The position numbers were made by a program, and so were the translations under genes. A stretch of 64,000 nucleotides of DNA, taken from contig KV748188.1 of NCBI GenBank assembly GCA_001692895.1, positions 682,001 to 746,000 of the forward strand, written 5' to 3'. The stretch comes from Cenococcum geophilum 1.58 (Eukaryota; Ascomycota; Dothideomycetes; Gloniales; Gloniaceae). The notes below the pieces were generated by a model. That model was not told where the DNA came from, ran no database searches, and saw only the letters and a program-made list of their open reading frames with translations. Below are positions 1 through 11,434 of the stretch, piece by piece; within the stretch, counting starts at the first letter, position 1; each line of letters begins with the position of its first letter.

Positions 1-371
1 AAGAAGCTAGTTGGTTAATACAGGCACGGTCCAGGATAGAGCCGATAGAACCATGTGACGAGGAATGGTAACCGAGGTCACATAATATGCTACGTATTGA
101 ACGAGAGGAATAAGAGGAACTTACATACCTTACGTATAAGACGTACATTACGTACAAGAAGGATTTTATAGGAGTATAGTTGTGTATTTAAGGACCCTTA
201 GTCCCTACCTAGATAGTTCCTTCCTTATAGTAATTCTCAGAATATAATTAGAGTTAATCTATTAGGCAACTACTCCACTAGTTATTATTACGTTGTTAAC
301 TTACTTATAATACCTATACACCTAGCCTATTAATAAGTCCACCGTAGTCTTTACTACAAGGCTTTGTTATA
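1..371 (+). repeat. GypA1 5' LTR, left-truncated by the window edge
   Basis: This matches the 3' LTR at 7550-7970 base for base apart from C/T and G/A differences. Window base 1 corresponds to 7600, so the first 50 bases lie outside. The LTR ends at TTATA just before the gag leader. It is closer to the unmutated state (ggcacggtccagg) than the 3' copy (ggcatagtctagg), so RIP hit the two LTRs unequally. Confidence 0.9.
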
Positions 372-411
372 CAATTACTACCACGGTTACGGTTTCAATA
401 AGTCAAACAAC

Positions 412-3400
412 ATACCACTAAAAGCAGCTACTATAACGCCATCGACGGCGGCAACTATATTAGGATTAGGTAACGACACTAGTATAGCAGACACTAATTT
501 ATAACAACCTATAACAGTAGGATAGTTATAAACGATAGTTAACTAGTTAACGGGAGATAATGCGGCACTTAAAAATAGGATTAATGGGATAGGAGCAGTA
601 AAGGTTAAGTTACCATCAATTAAAAGATTTTTAGGAGAAAGATTAAAGCTTAAAGGATTCCTTACATAAATATACTTTAAGGTTGTACAGGAAGGAGTAA
701 AGCTAGCAATAACTATAGATTAAGTAGCATATGCAGGATTGTTTTTGTCAGGAAGAGCACTTAAATAGTTTAAGCCTTACCTAATAGAAATATAAGTAAA
801 CGGAATAATAACAATAAACTAGAAAGTACGGTTTATGTTTTTAAGCTAGAATAGATTTATAGAGTGACTTACATAAATATTCGGAGACCCGGAAGCGACA
901 ACTATAGCAGAAAGAAAGCTTTAGGACCTAACGTAACGGACTTTAGCAATTAAGTACACGACATAATTTTAAACGCTAGCTACACAACTTAAGTGAAATA
1001 ATAAGGCGCTTATGGCACAGTATAAATAGGGACTTAAGGCTAAAGTCTAGGACGTAATTATTCTAATAAAAGATGCGGACACCCTAAGGGAATTAATAGA
1101 TTAAGCAATCAAGATTAATAATAGGATCTTCCAAAGGGAACAGGCTAAGAGAGGCCAAGATAGAGTTCTATAGTTATATAAGGCGCAGAGTACGCAACGA
1201 CTAAAGCCAAGTTAAAAACTATAGTACGGCGCAGAGCTAATAGACCTAAGTAGTACTAAAAAAGCCTATAAGAGATAGAGCAAGAAACTATAGAAACCTA
1301 GAGGTTAAGGATCTAGTAATTATAGGACTAAGGAGCAGAGGCTAAACCAGGGATCTCAATAGTAGAAGACGTTTAGGCGGACTTTATAATAAAGTTAATG
1401 GTTTAGAGACGGAGCTTATATAAATTATAGAAAACAGAGTTACTTCGCGAGGGATTATAAAGATGATTAGAGTCACTATATAATAAAGGGAACTAGACTA
1501 GCAGTATATAACATATATATATAGAGGGACGATAGTATACTACAAGGAACAAAAGAATGTTCAATTAGAAGTTTTGCGTTTTATTATAACAATATATACT
1601 AAATTTATAAAGACGCCAAGTACGGTGTAAGCTATTAGCTATAAGAGCCAGAGTTAAAAGGACTTAGAGGAACCAAAGAGTTAGACAAAGAATAAGATCG
1701 ACTCTATAAGCTAAATTAAGATGTTATAGTAACGTGCAGACAAGGATTAGTAATAATAATAATAGAGTCGGAGTACTTATTAATTAACAGCAATAAGGAT
1801 AGTAAAGGAACCAACTAGGGGTATCTAAACCTCAATAGCGCAATAGAAGCAGAGACTGAGACCGCTATAGAGTAAGGTTTAGTAACAGGTATAATAACAC
1901 TATTGGATACGGTATTTATCGCTTTATAAGACGGAAGGAGTAATATCTAAAGACGATTAAGCAAGCAGACGACTGCTAGTGCTAGCTTACTACTTGATAA
2001 AGGCAAAAGGCTAAAGGCTTAAGATTCTTAAGACGAGATAAGAGATAACTAAGATTCTTAAGACAAGATAAGGCATACCTAAGGACCTATAACGGACAAA
2101 AACCAATAGAGCAGGGTAGTAGCTCAGTTCAGAAATATACAAATGAGCTCGGGATAGAGTTTCCCACAGGCACAAGACTCTTAAGATGAGATGAGTGAGA
2201 TTTAAAACTCTTAAGACAAGATAAGAACACCTATAAAGCCTAGTTAGACTAAGGCTGGAGCTAAGCTTAAGTTAGAAGTAAGCTTAGGATTAAGTAATCT
2301 AAGGGGTCAAGAATTTAGAGTGCGAATTAGGACACCTATAAGTAAGAGGCAAGGAGCTTCTTTATAGATTAGAGAATCTACAGCGTAAATAGCGATTAGA
2401 CTGGGAGACAGATATATAGACCCAGAAGACTTACCAGGGGAACATAGTGTTTAGCCTAAAGATTAAAAAATTAATACCAAGATTAAGAAGCATAAAGACT
2501 TTAAGGATTTATTTATAAGACGCGACGTAAAAGAAACTATAGAGGAGTTTAGGGTAAGAATTACCTTATAGCAAGAACAGAAACTAGATAAGAGATCTAG
2601 CACATTAGGACGTATAAGGGATAGAGCGCCGGTATAAAGAGTTACTAATAGGCCTAGAATAGGCATACTAAGAGCTAAGTGGCTTACCAAACTGGAATAA
2701 AAAGAGGATCTAGGAATTCCTACTAGGTTCGAAGAACGATATACTAAAGGCTGTTACGATATAGTAATAAAAAGATATTTCCTTATGGATAGACCATATA
2801 TACTCTAGTAGCTATACCAAAAGTAGTATAGGCAAAGGCATAATAATAAGTAGGAAGATTTCTATATATAGTTGGATAAAAAAGTTATCTAGGACTACCT
2901 AATTATAGAGAAGGCCATAACGCATATTAAAGGAGCCTTAATTATAACGTTAAAGGATCTAGAGGAATATTTAGAGGACTAGAGAANNAAGAGACGCATN
3001 TTAGTACCTNCAAATAAAGTTATAACNTTTAGATTAGNANNATAAAGGTTTAAACTTAGGGATAAAGATAAGCTAAGAGTTAACCTAAAGCACCTAGCAC
3101 ACCACACGTTATTATAGATTGCGTACGTGGACAATATATACAAAATATATAAGAATCTAAAGGAAAAGAATCGGAAATACCCTATAAGGATGTACTGGAT
3201 AATGGACGAGCAATAGTATAGGAATACCAAGTACGTATATAGATGGCATCCAGCAGAGAACCAAAAGGAAGGAAGTTTAGTACTTTAACCAGGAAGATTC
3301 CTTACGGAAGAATGCTTAGACGGACGATAGTGGTGGGAATGCCTAGAAAACACGTATCTATAGTATATTAAAGATAAAAAGCGAACTAAGCATTGGCTAA

Positions 3401-3435
3401 AGAGCGAGCTAAGTATACTAGAATTAAGCAGCTAA
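412..3435 (+). pseudogene. gag: GypA1 gag, RIP-degraded, 1008-codon frame
   Basis: This is the Gag (nucleocapsid/capsid) frame of a Ty3/gypsy element. The start codon is taken from copies GypA2 and GypA3, where the same site reads ATG followed by PLKAA; here it is ATA. One frame runs to the TAA at 3433-3435 with many TAG/TAA codons of the kind RIP makes from CAG, CAA and TGG. A CCHC zinc knuckle is recognisable at about 1417-1458 although its Cys and His codons are now Tyr (spacing x2, x4, x4 kept). About 660 codons follow the knuckle, including a repeated QDSQDEIR-like stretch (about 2020-2220) and a helical charged segment (2473-3050). Bases are ambiguous (n) at about 2987-3041. GypA2 and GypA3 keep equivalent frames of 963 and 949 codons, so the long Gag frame is a family property. 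Confidence 0.8.
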
Positions 3436-6400
3436 CAGTCGGGAAAAGTAGAGGCCTATAGGACCAGAGAAAGCTAGTAGTAGAGCCTTAGACCCTTAAA
3501 GGAATTTAAGGACAACACCTAAATTTATAAGTCAAGTGGCAAGATTAACAGTTTAAGGCATTAATAGATAGTGGAGTAATAAGGAACTATATCTCGCTAA
3601 TAGCAGTTAAAAGAATAGGGTTACTACATAGATAGAAGGAACATTCTTACCTATTAGTGACAATTTTAGGAGATCCGATAGCCTACGGAGGAGGTATTAT
3701 CAATCTTAAAACAGAACCTATTTAGTTAACTATTAAAGGAAGATAAGTCAAGATGTCTTTTAATATATTACCATTAGGAAATGATAAGGTAGTATTAGGA
3801 ATGCCTTAGTTACAGGAATATAATCTAAAGATTAATTGGGTTACAGGTCAGGTCGATATTAGAAATACTTAACGCCGCAAGATGCGATAATAAGCCAAGT
3901 TAGTATAGTACTAAGTAGGAGCGACCTACAAGGAAACGGAAAAAGGGCTAAGCTATATACCAAAAAGATACTATAAGTATGGCAAGAAACTATAGTCACC
4001 TAAGAGTAAAAAGCTGTTAAAGTATGTAGTATAGGACTATAAAATAGAATTGGAACCAGGAACAAGTCCAAGATTCTTTCCAATCTATAAGCTTACCAAA
4101 GAAGAAGGTAGAGCATTAAAAGAGTTTATCTAAGAAAACTTATAAAAGGGATATATTAGACTATTATAGTCATCAGCAGGATATCCAGTACTATTTATAC
4201 TAAAAAAGAATAGTAAACTAAGGCTATGTATTAACTACAGACAGTTAAACAGTATTATTAGGAAGGATAGGTATCCTTTACCCTTAATTAGTGAAATCTA
4301 AGACAGGATCGGCAATACACAAATTTTTATAAAGATAGATCTAAGATAGGCATACTATTAGATTAGAATTAAGGAAAGCAATAAATGGAAAGCAGCCTTT
4401 AGGTTAAATGAAGGACTATATAAACCATTAGTTATACAATTCGGGCTTATAAACGCACTAGTAACATTTTAGAAGCATATTAACAATATATTAGGAGAAT
4501 ATTTGGATGAATTTATTATAGCATACCTTAATAATAATATTATCTACTTAATAAGTAAGGAAGAGCACGGAGAATACATTAAATAGGTTTTAAAGAGACT
4601 ATAGGAAGAATAGATGCTAGTAGTAATTAAGAAATACAAGTTCTTTACTAGGAAGACCAATTTTATTAGATTTATCATTAAACTAGGCCAACTTAGTATA
4701 GATCTAAAAAAGATCAAGGCTATAGTAAATTAGCAAGAACTAGAGAACATTACGTAGTTAAAATCGTTTCTAGGGTTTTGCAATTACTATAGAAGGTTTA
4801 TAGCGTAGTGGTTAAAAGATATTAAGCCATTTACGCGGTTAATAAAGAAAGAAGAACTATAGGCATAGGGAAAGGAGTAAAGAGAACTCTTTAAGAAAGT
4901 TAAAGAGTTGTTTACCTAAGAGCTAGTTCTTAAGATCTATTAACTAGGACTAGAGACAGTTATAAAAATAGATACATTAGACTTTATACTAGGAGTATAC
5001 TTTATATAAAAGCATCTAGACGGATGGCACCCAGTAGCATACTATAGTCAGAAGATAACACTACTAGAGTTAAACTATAACATCTACAATAAGGAGTTAT
5101 TAGGTATAGTTACAGTATTAAAGAAATAGAGAGCATTCTTACAAGGCACAGAGAAACTATTTATAGTTAAGACGGATTATAAAAACCTAATAGGATTCCT
5201 AATAATAAAGGAACTTAACTAAAGGCAGGTTAGATAGGTAGAGATACTTACAGAATACTATTTTAAGATTTAGTATACTAAAGGTACAGATAATACGCGG
5301 GCAGATACTCTAAGCCGCAAAACTAAACTATAAAATAAGGAGAAGCCATTAGGGGCTTTATTACGAAAAGATATAGACAGGTTAATTAGGTACAATTATC
5401 CAAAAATCGTAGCAACTTAAGAAGACAATAAACTAGAGAAAGTCTACGAGACACTGGAAAGCTTTTAGGTATAAAGAATTCTAAAAGCATAGCTAAAGGA
5501 TCTACAGACGGATATATACAAAAATTAAGAAGCGAAGTATATCCTAAAAAGTATAGCAGAGCAGTTTATAGAAGACTTCTATAAGGGACTAACTTAAGGA
5601 CATAATAGAGCTACGGGCTTAATATTAAAACTCTAGGAGGAGTATATTATTAACGGAATTTAGAGAATAGCTAAAAGGGTTACTAAAGAGTGTCTAAATT
5701 GCTAAAGGAATAAACTAACGAGGTATAAGCTATATGGAGGGCTACAACCTATTAAAATACTAGAGAGACCATGGGAGGTCATATTATAGGACTTTATTAT
5801 TAAGTTGCCAAAATTAAAAGATCCTATTACTAGATAAGATTATAACGCGATCTTAGTAATAGTAGACAAGCTTATAAAGTAGGGATACTTTATAGTATAT
5901 ACGGAAGAAATCTCAGTGGAAGATATCGCTAGAATCTATATTAAAGAAGTATTTATAAAACATAGAGCACTAAGCAAAATTATATCGGATAGAGATCTAA
6001 GATTTATAGCAGCATTCTAGGAAGTGTTCTTAGTAGAGTAAAGAGTTTAAGCAGCAACTTCTACTGTATATTATTCGCAGACAGACGGTTAAATAGAAAG
6101 ATTAAACTAGACACTAGAGCAGTATCTAAGGCATTATATTAATTACGCACAGAATAATTAAGTATTACTATTACTAGTTATACAGTTTGCATACAATGCA
6201 ATACTATAAAAAGGAATAGGTACGTCACTATTTAAGGCGAATTATAGATATAAGCTAAGAATATTATTATTGCTATGTTAAGTAAAGAAAATAAGTAGTA
6301 AAGCTAAGTAAAGAATAGAGACTTTAATAAATCTTTATGCAAACCTTATAGAAATAGCTAAGGTAGTATAGCAAAGAATAAAAAAGTACTATAATGCTAA

Positions 6401-7670
6401 AAGATCTAAGGGACTAGATCTTAAGGAGGGAGATAGAGTATAGCTACTATATAAAAATTTTAAGAGTCAACGACTAAGTAAGAAGTTAAACTATATCAGA
6501 CTAGGACCTTTCAAAATTACGCAGAAAATTTCATTAGTTATATTTAAGTTAAACCTACCAGCCAAAATGAAGATCTACCCTATATAGTACATTGTAATGC
6601 TAGAGCTAGCATATAGGAATATTAAGCCACCAGTTTATAAAGCAGACACGTACAGAGGGTAAGAAGAAGATAAATAGCAAGTTTTAAAAATTGTTAGTTA
6701 TAAGGATATAGACAATAAAACATGGTATAAAGTAAAGTAGATAGGCTATAATAAGACTACCTAGGAGCCACTAGAAAACCTAAAAAATGCTATAGGAAAG
6801 GTATAGGAGTATCGGAAGAGAAAAGGTCAGGCAGCATTAATAAAAAAGAATTATTAAAGAACGAGTCACCTAAGGGGGACCTAGGAAGAGCGACTGCCAA
6901 ACTACTCGGAGTTATTTCCTTCTTTATTGGAAAAGAATCCGTTTTTTTATTACCTAGTTCCTGCAAACCTTATTCCACAAGTTTCTACTCCTTAAAATAA
7001 ACCTTCTTATAAACCTTCTTAAGACAAAGCAGATAAGTAGACGCCGTAATTTAAGTATCTAGAGCCTTCTATTCCGCGTCACAGGAATATTCTAACTTAG
7101 TAAGGGCTTACAACAGTTCACTATCTAGCCGCGCAGCAGTAGATTAAATATAAGACCCTAAGACAAATTAATTAGGGAACTAGACGACTATTAAGAGTAA
7201 TAGGTCACGCATATTTAGCATTAGAAGTAGAGCGAATGTTATAGGACAAATAAATATTCGCTTTAGTATACTCTAAGTAAGAAAATGGTTATTGCGAAGA
7301 TGGGTTCGCTAATATAATATAAACCAACCCCTCTTTTAAGCAACAAGAACATAGAGACAGTATAATCTTACTAAGAGATAATATTGCAGTAATAGTATAA
7401 GCACGACGTTGGGCGTATAAAGAAGAAATTACTTTAGGTATAATGAGCAATAATATTAACCAAATTAATTAGACGGACATTACACCTCTAGTAAATAACT
7501 TAGAGATGTTTTAAATCTTTAAGGATAAAGATAAAGAGGAGGGAGATAGTGTTATGGACGCTTTAAGTACAATATTATAACTACTTAAAGAAGAAACGGA
7601 AGAAGCTAGTTAGTTAATACAGGCATAGTCTAGGATAGAGCCGATAGAACTATGTGACAAGAAATGGTAA
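3436..7670 (+). pseudogene. pol: GypA1 pol: protease, RT, RNase H, integrase, chromodomain, RIP-degraded
   Basis: Domains occur in chromoviral order in one frame, offset from gag. The protease active site ALIDSGV is at 3558-3578. The reverse transcriptase lies at about 4050-4560; its YLDD box at 4524-4535 reads YLNN, both Asp codons changed GAC to AAT. RNase H covers about 4950-5340. The integrase zinc-binding CLNC is at 5691-5702, and its core has LxDFI at 5787-5798 and ISDRD at 5982-5996. A chromodomain-like end (about 6690-6830) carries the pattern around the Ile-Gly-Tyr-Asn segment. The frame continues, interrupted only by RIP-type stops, through the polypurine tract and 118 bases into the 3' LTR, where it meets TGG TAA (stop 7668-7670). 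Many internal TAG/TAA codons and the lost catalytic residues make it inactive. Confidence 0.85.
7531..7549 (+). other. GypA1 polypurine tract
   Basis: A purine-only run (aaagaggagggagatag) lies directly before the TGTTA start of the 3' LTR. This is the expected primer site for plus-strand DNA synthesis. The same tract is found at 41902-41920 in GypA3. Confidence 0.85.
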
Positions 7671-7970
7671 CTAAGGTTATATAATGTGCTACATATTAAA
7701 CAAGAGGAACGAGAGGAATTTATATACCTTATGTATAAGACGTATATTACGTATAAGAAGGATTTTATAGGAGTACAGTTATATATTTAAGGACCCTTAG
7801 TCCCTACCTAAATAGTTCCTTCCTTATAGTAATTCTTAGAATACAATTAGAGTTAATCTATTAGGCAACCACTCCACCAGTTATTATTACGTTGTTGACT
7901 TACTTGCAATACCTATACACCTAGCCCATTAACAAGTCCACCGTAGTCTTTACTACAAGGCTTCGTTACA
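7550..7970 (+). repeat. GypA1 3' LTR (421 bp)
   Basis: It starts TGTTATGGACGC and ends CTTCGTTACA, so it has the TG...CA ends of an LTR. It pairs with 1-371. The next base (7971) is internal sequence of the inverted copy GypA2, so GypA1 inserted into GypA2. GTAAC at 7971-7975 would be the right target duplication; the left one is outside the window. Confidence 0.92.
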
Positions 7971-10900
7971 GTAACTGCTCTTCTTAGGTCCCCCTTAGGT
8001 AACTTATTTTTTAGCGATCCTTCCTTATTAATACTACCTAACCTAATTTCTTCTAATACTCCTATACCTTTCCTATAGCGTTTTTTAAGTTCTTTAATAG
8101 TTCCTAGGTAGTCTTAGTATAGCCTATTTACTTTACTTCGTACTATATTTTATCGTTAATATCCTTATAGCTAATGATCTTTAAAATATGCTATTTGTCT
8201 TCCTCTTATCCTTTATACATGTCTGCTTTATAAACTAGTGGCTTAATATTCCCGTATATTGGCTCTAGTATTACAATATACTATATAGGGTAGATCTTTA
8301 TCTTAGCTAGTAGGTTTAACTTAAACGTAACTAGTAAAATCCTTTATATAATTTTAAAAGGTCCTAGTCTAATATAGTTCAACTTCTTACTTAGTCGTCG
8401 ACTCTTAAAATTTTTATATAGTAGCTATACTTTATCTCCCTCCTTAAGATCTAGTCCCTTAGATCTCTTAGCATTATAGTACTTTTTTATTTTCTCTTAT
8501 ACTTTTTTTACTAATTCTATAAGGTCTATATAAAGATTTATTAACGTCTTTATTTTTTCTTTAACTATACTACTTATTTTCTTCGCTTATTATAGTAATA
8601 ATAATATTCTTAGCTTATATCCGTAATTTACCTTAAATAGTAATATGCCTATTCCTTCTTAAGGTGTTATATTATATATAAACTATATAACTAGTAGTAA
8701 TAATACCTAATTATTCTGCGTATAATTAATATAATACCTTAAATACTACTTTAGTGTCTAATTTAATCTTTCCGTTTAACTGTCTGTCTGCGGATAATAT
8801 ATGGTAAAAGTTACTGCTTTAACTCCTTACTCCGCTAAGAATACCTCCTAGAATACTGCTATAAATTTTAGATCTCTATCTAATATAATCTTACTTAGTG
8901 CTCTGTGTCTTATAAACACTTCTTTAATATAGATTCTAGCGATATCTTTTACTAATATTTCTTCTGTATACGCTATAAAGTATCCCTACTTTATAAGCTT
9001 ATCTACTATTACTAAAATTATATTATAATCTTATCTAGTAATAGGGTCCTTTAACCTTAGTAACTTAATAATAAAGTCCTATAATATAACCTCCTATAGT
9101 CTCTCTAGTATTTTAATAGGTTATAGCCCTCTATATAGCTTATACCTTATTAGTTTATTTCTTTAGCAATCTAGATATTTCTTTATAACTTTTCGTGCTA
9201 AGCCTTAGATTCTATTAATAATATACTCCTCCTAGAGTCTTAACACTAAGCCCGTAGCTCCATTATATCCTTAAGTTATCCCCTTATAAAAGTCTTTTAT
9301 AAAATGCTCTGCTATGCTTTTTAGGATATATATTACTTCTTGGTTTTTATATATATCCGTTTATAGGTCTTCTAGCTGTGCTTTTAGAATTCCTTATACC
9401 TAAAAGCTTTCTAGTATCTTGTAGACTCTTTTTAGTTCTTTATTTTTCTAAGTTGCTATAATTTTTTTGGATAATTATACCTAATTAATCCGTCTGTGTC
9501 CTTTCGCAGTAAAGCCCCTAATGGCTTTTTGTTATTCTATAGTTTAGCTTTTTAACTTAAAGTGTCTGCTCGTATATTGTCTGTGCCCTTAATATACTAA
9601 ATCTTAAAATAGTATTCTATAAGTATCTCTGCCTATCTAACCTATCTTTAGTTAAGTTCCTTTATTATTAGGAATCCTATTAGGTTCTTATAATCCGTTT
9701 TAACTATAAATAGTTTCTTTATACCTTATAAGAATACTCTTTATTTCTTTAATACTATAACTATACCTAATAACTCCTTGTTATAGATGTTATAGTTTAA
9801 CTCTAGTAGTATTATCTTCCGACTATAATATACCACTAGGTGCCATCTATCTTAGTATTTCTATATAAAGTATACTCCTAGTATATAGTCTAATGCATCT
9901 ATTTCTATAACCGTTTCTAGTCCTAGTTAATAGATCTTAAGAACTAGCTCTTAGGTAAACAACTCTTTAACTTTCTTAAAGAGTTCTTACTGTTCCTCTT
10001 CCCACGTCTATAGTTCTTCTTTTTTTATTAACCGCGTAAATAGCTTAATATCCTTTAACTATTACGCTATAAACCTTCTATAGTAATTGCAAAACCCTAG
10101 GAACAATCTTAACTATATAACGTTTTCTAGTTCTTACTAATTTACTATAGCCTTAATCTTCTTTAGATCTATACTAAATTAGCCTAGTTTAATAATAAAT
10201 CTAATAAAATTAGTCTTCTTAGTAAAGAACTCGCATTTCTTAATTACTACTAGCATTTATTCTTCTTATAGTCTCTTTAAAACCTATTTAACGTGTTCCC
10301 CATATTCTTCCTTAGTTATTAAGTAGATAATAATAATATTAAGGTATACCATAATAAATTTATCTAAGTATTCTCCTAATATATTGTTAATACGCTTCTA
10401 GAACGTTACTAGTGCGTTTATAAGCCTAAATTATATAACTAATAGTTTATATAGTCCTTCCTTTAATCTAAAGGCTGCCTTTTATTTATTGCCTTCCTTA
10501 ATTCTAATCTAATAGTACGCCTATCTTAGATCTATCTTTATAAAGATTTACGCATTACCTATCCTATCTTAAATTTCGCTAATTAAGGGTAAAAGATACC
10601 TATCCTTCCTAGTAATGCTGTTTAACTATCTATAGTTAATATATAGCCTTAGTTTGCTATTTTTCTTTAGTATAAATAGTACTGGATAACTTGCCAATAA
10701 CTGCAATAGTCTAATATATCCCTTTTATAGATTTTCTTAAATAAACTCTTTTAATGCTCTACCTTCTTCTTTAGTAAGCTTATAGATTAGAAAGAACCTT
10801 AAACTTATTCCTAGTTTTAATTCTATTTTATAGTTCTATGCTATATACTCTAATAGCTTCTTACTTTCTAGTAACTATAGTTTCTTACCGTACTTATAGT

Positions 10901-11434
10901 ATCTCTTTAGTACATAACTTAGTCCTTTTTCCGTTTCTTTATAGGTAGCTCCTACTTAGTACTATACTAACTTAGCTTATTATCGCATCTTGCGCTATAA
11001 AGTATCCCTAATATTAACTTAACCTATAACCTAATTAATCTTTAGATTATATTCCTATAACTAAGGCATTCCTAGTACTGCCTTATTATTTCCTAATAGT
11101 AATATATTAAAAGACATCTTAACTTATCTCCCTTTAATAGTTAACTAAATAGGTCCTATTTTAAGATTAATAATGCCTCCTCCGTAGGCTATCGGATCTC
11201 CTAAAATTATTACTAATAGGCAAAAATGCTCCTTCTTCCTATATAGTAATCCCATTCTCTTAACTGCTGCTAGTAAGATATAGTTCCTTATTACTCTACT
11301 ATCTATTAATGCTTCAAACTGTTAATCTTGCCATTTAACTCGTAAATTTAGGTATTGTCCTTAAATTCCTTTAAGGGTTTAAGGCTCTACCACTAGTTCC
11401 CTCTGGTCCCGTAGGCCTCTACTTTTCCTAACTA
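7971..11434 (-). pseudogene. pol: GypA2 pol, RIP-degraded, 3' end missing
   Basis: This is the reverse-complement copy of the GypA pol. Read on the minus strand it begins after the gag stop at 11435-11437. It has the protease site at about 11294-11314 (DSG now D-S-R), the RT active-site segment at about 10330-10360 and the integrase further left. The chromodomain and the start of the C-terminal extension are reached at 7971-8200. The last part of the frame, the polypurine tract and the 3' LTR are not here because GypA1 sits in that position; they should lie left of the window. Stops are TAG/TAA throughout. Confidence 0.85.

Noticed and set aside
2463..2690. 75-codon minus-strand frame, with a near-identical one at 12180-12407
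   Set aside because: Both are antisense to the GypA gag frame; their similarity only reflects that the two gag copies are homologous.
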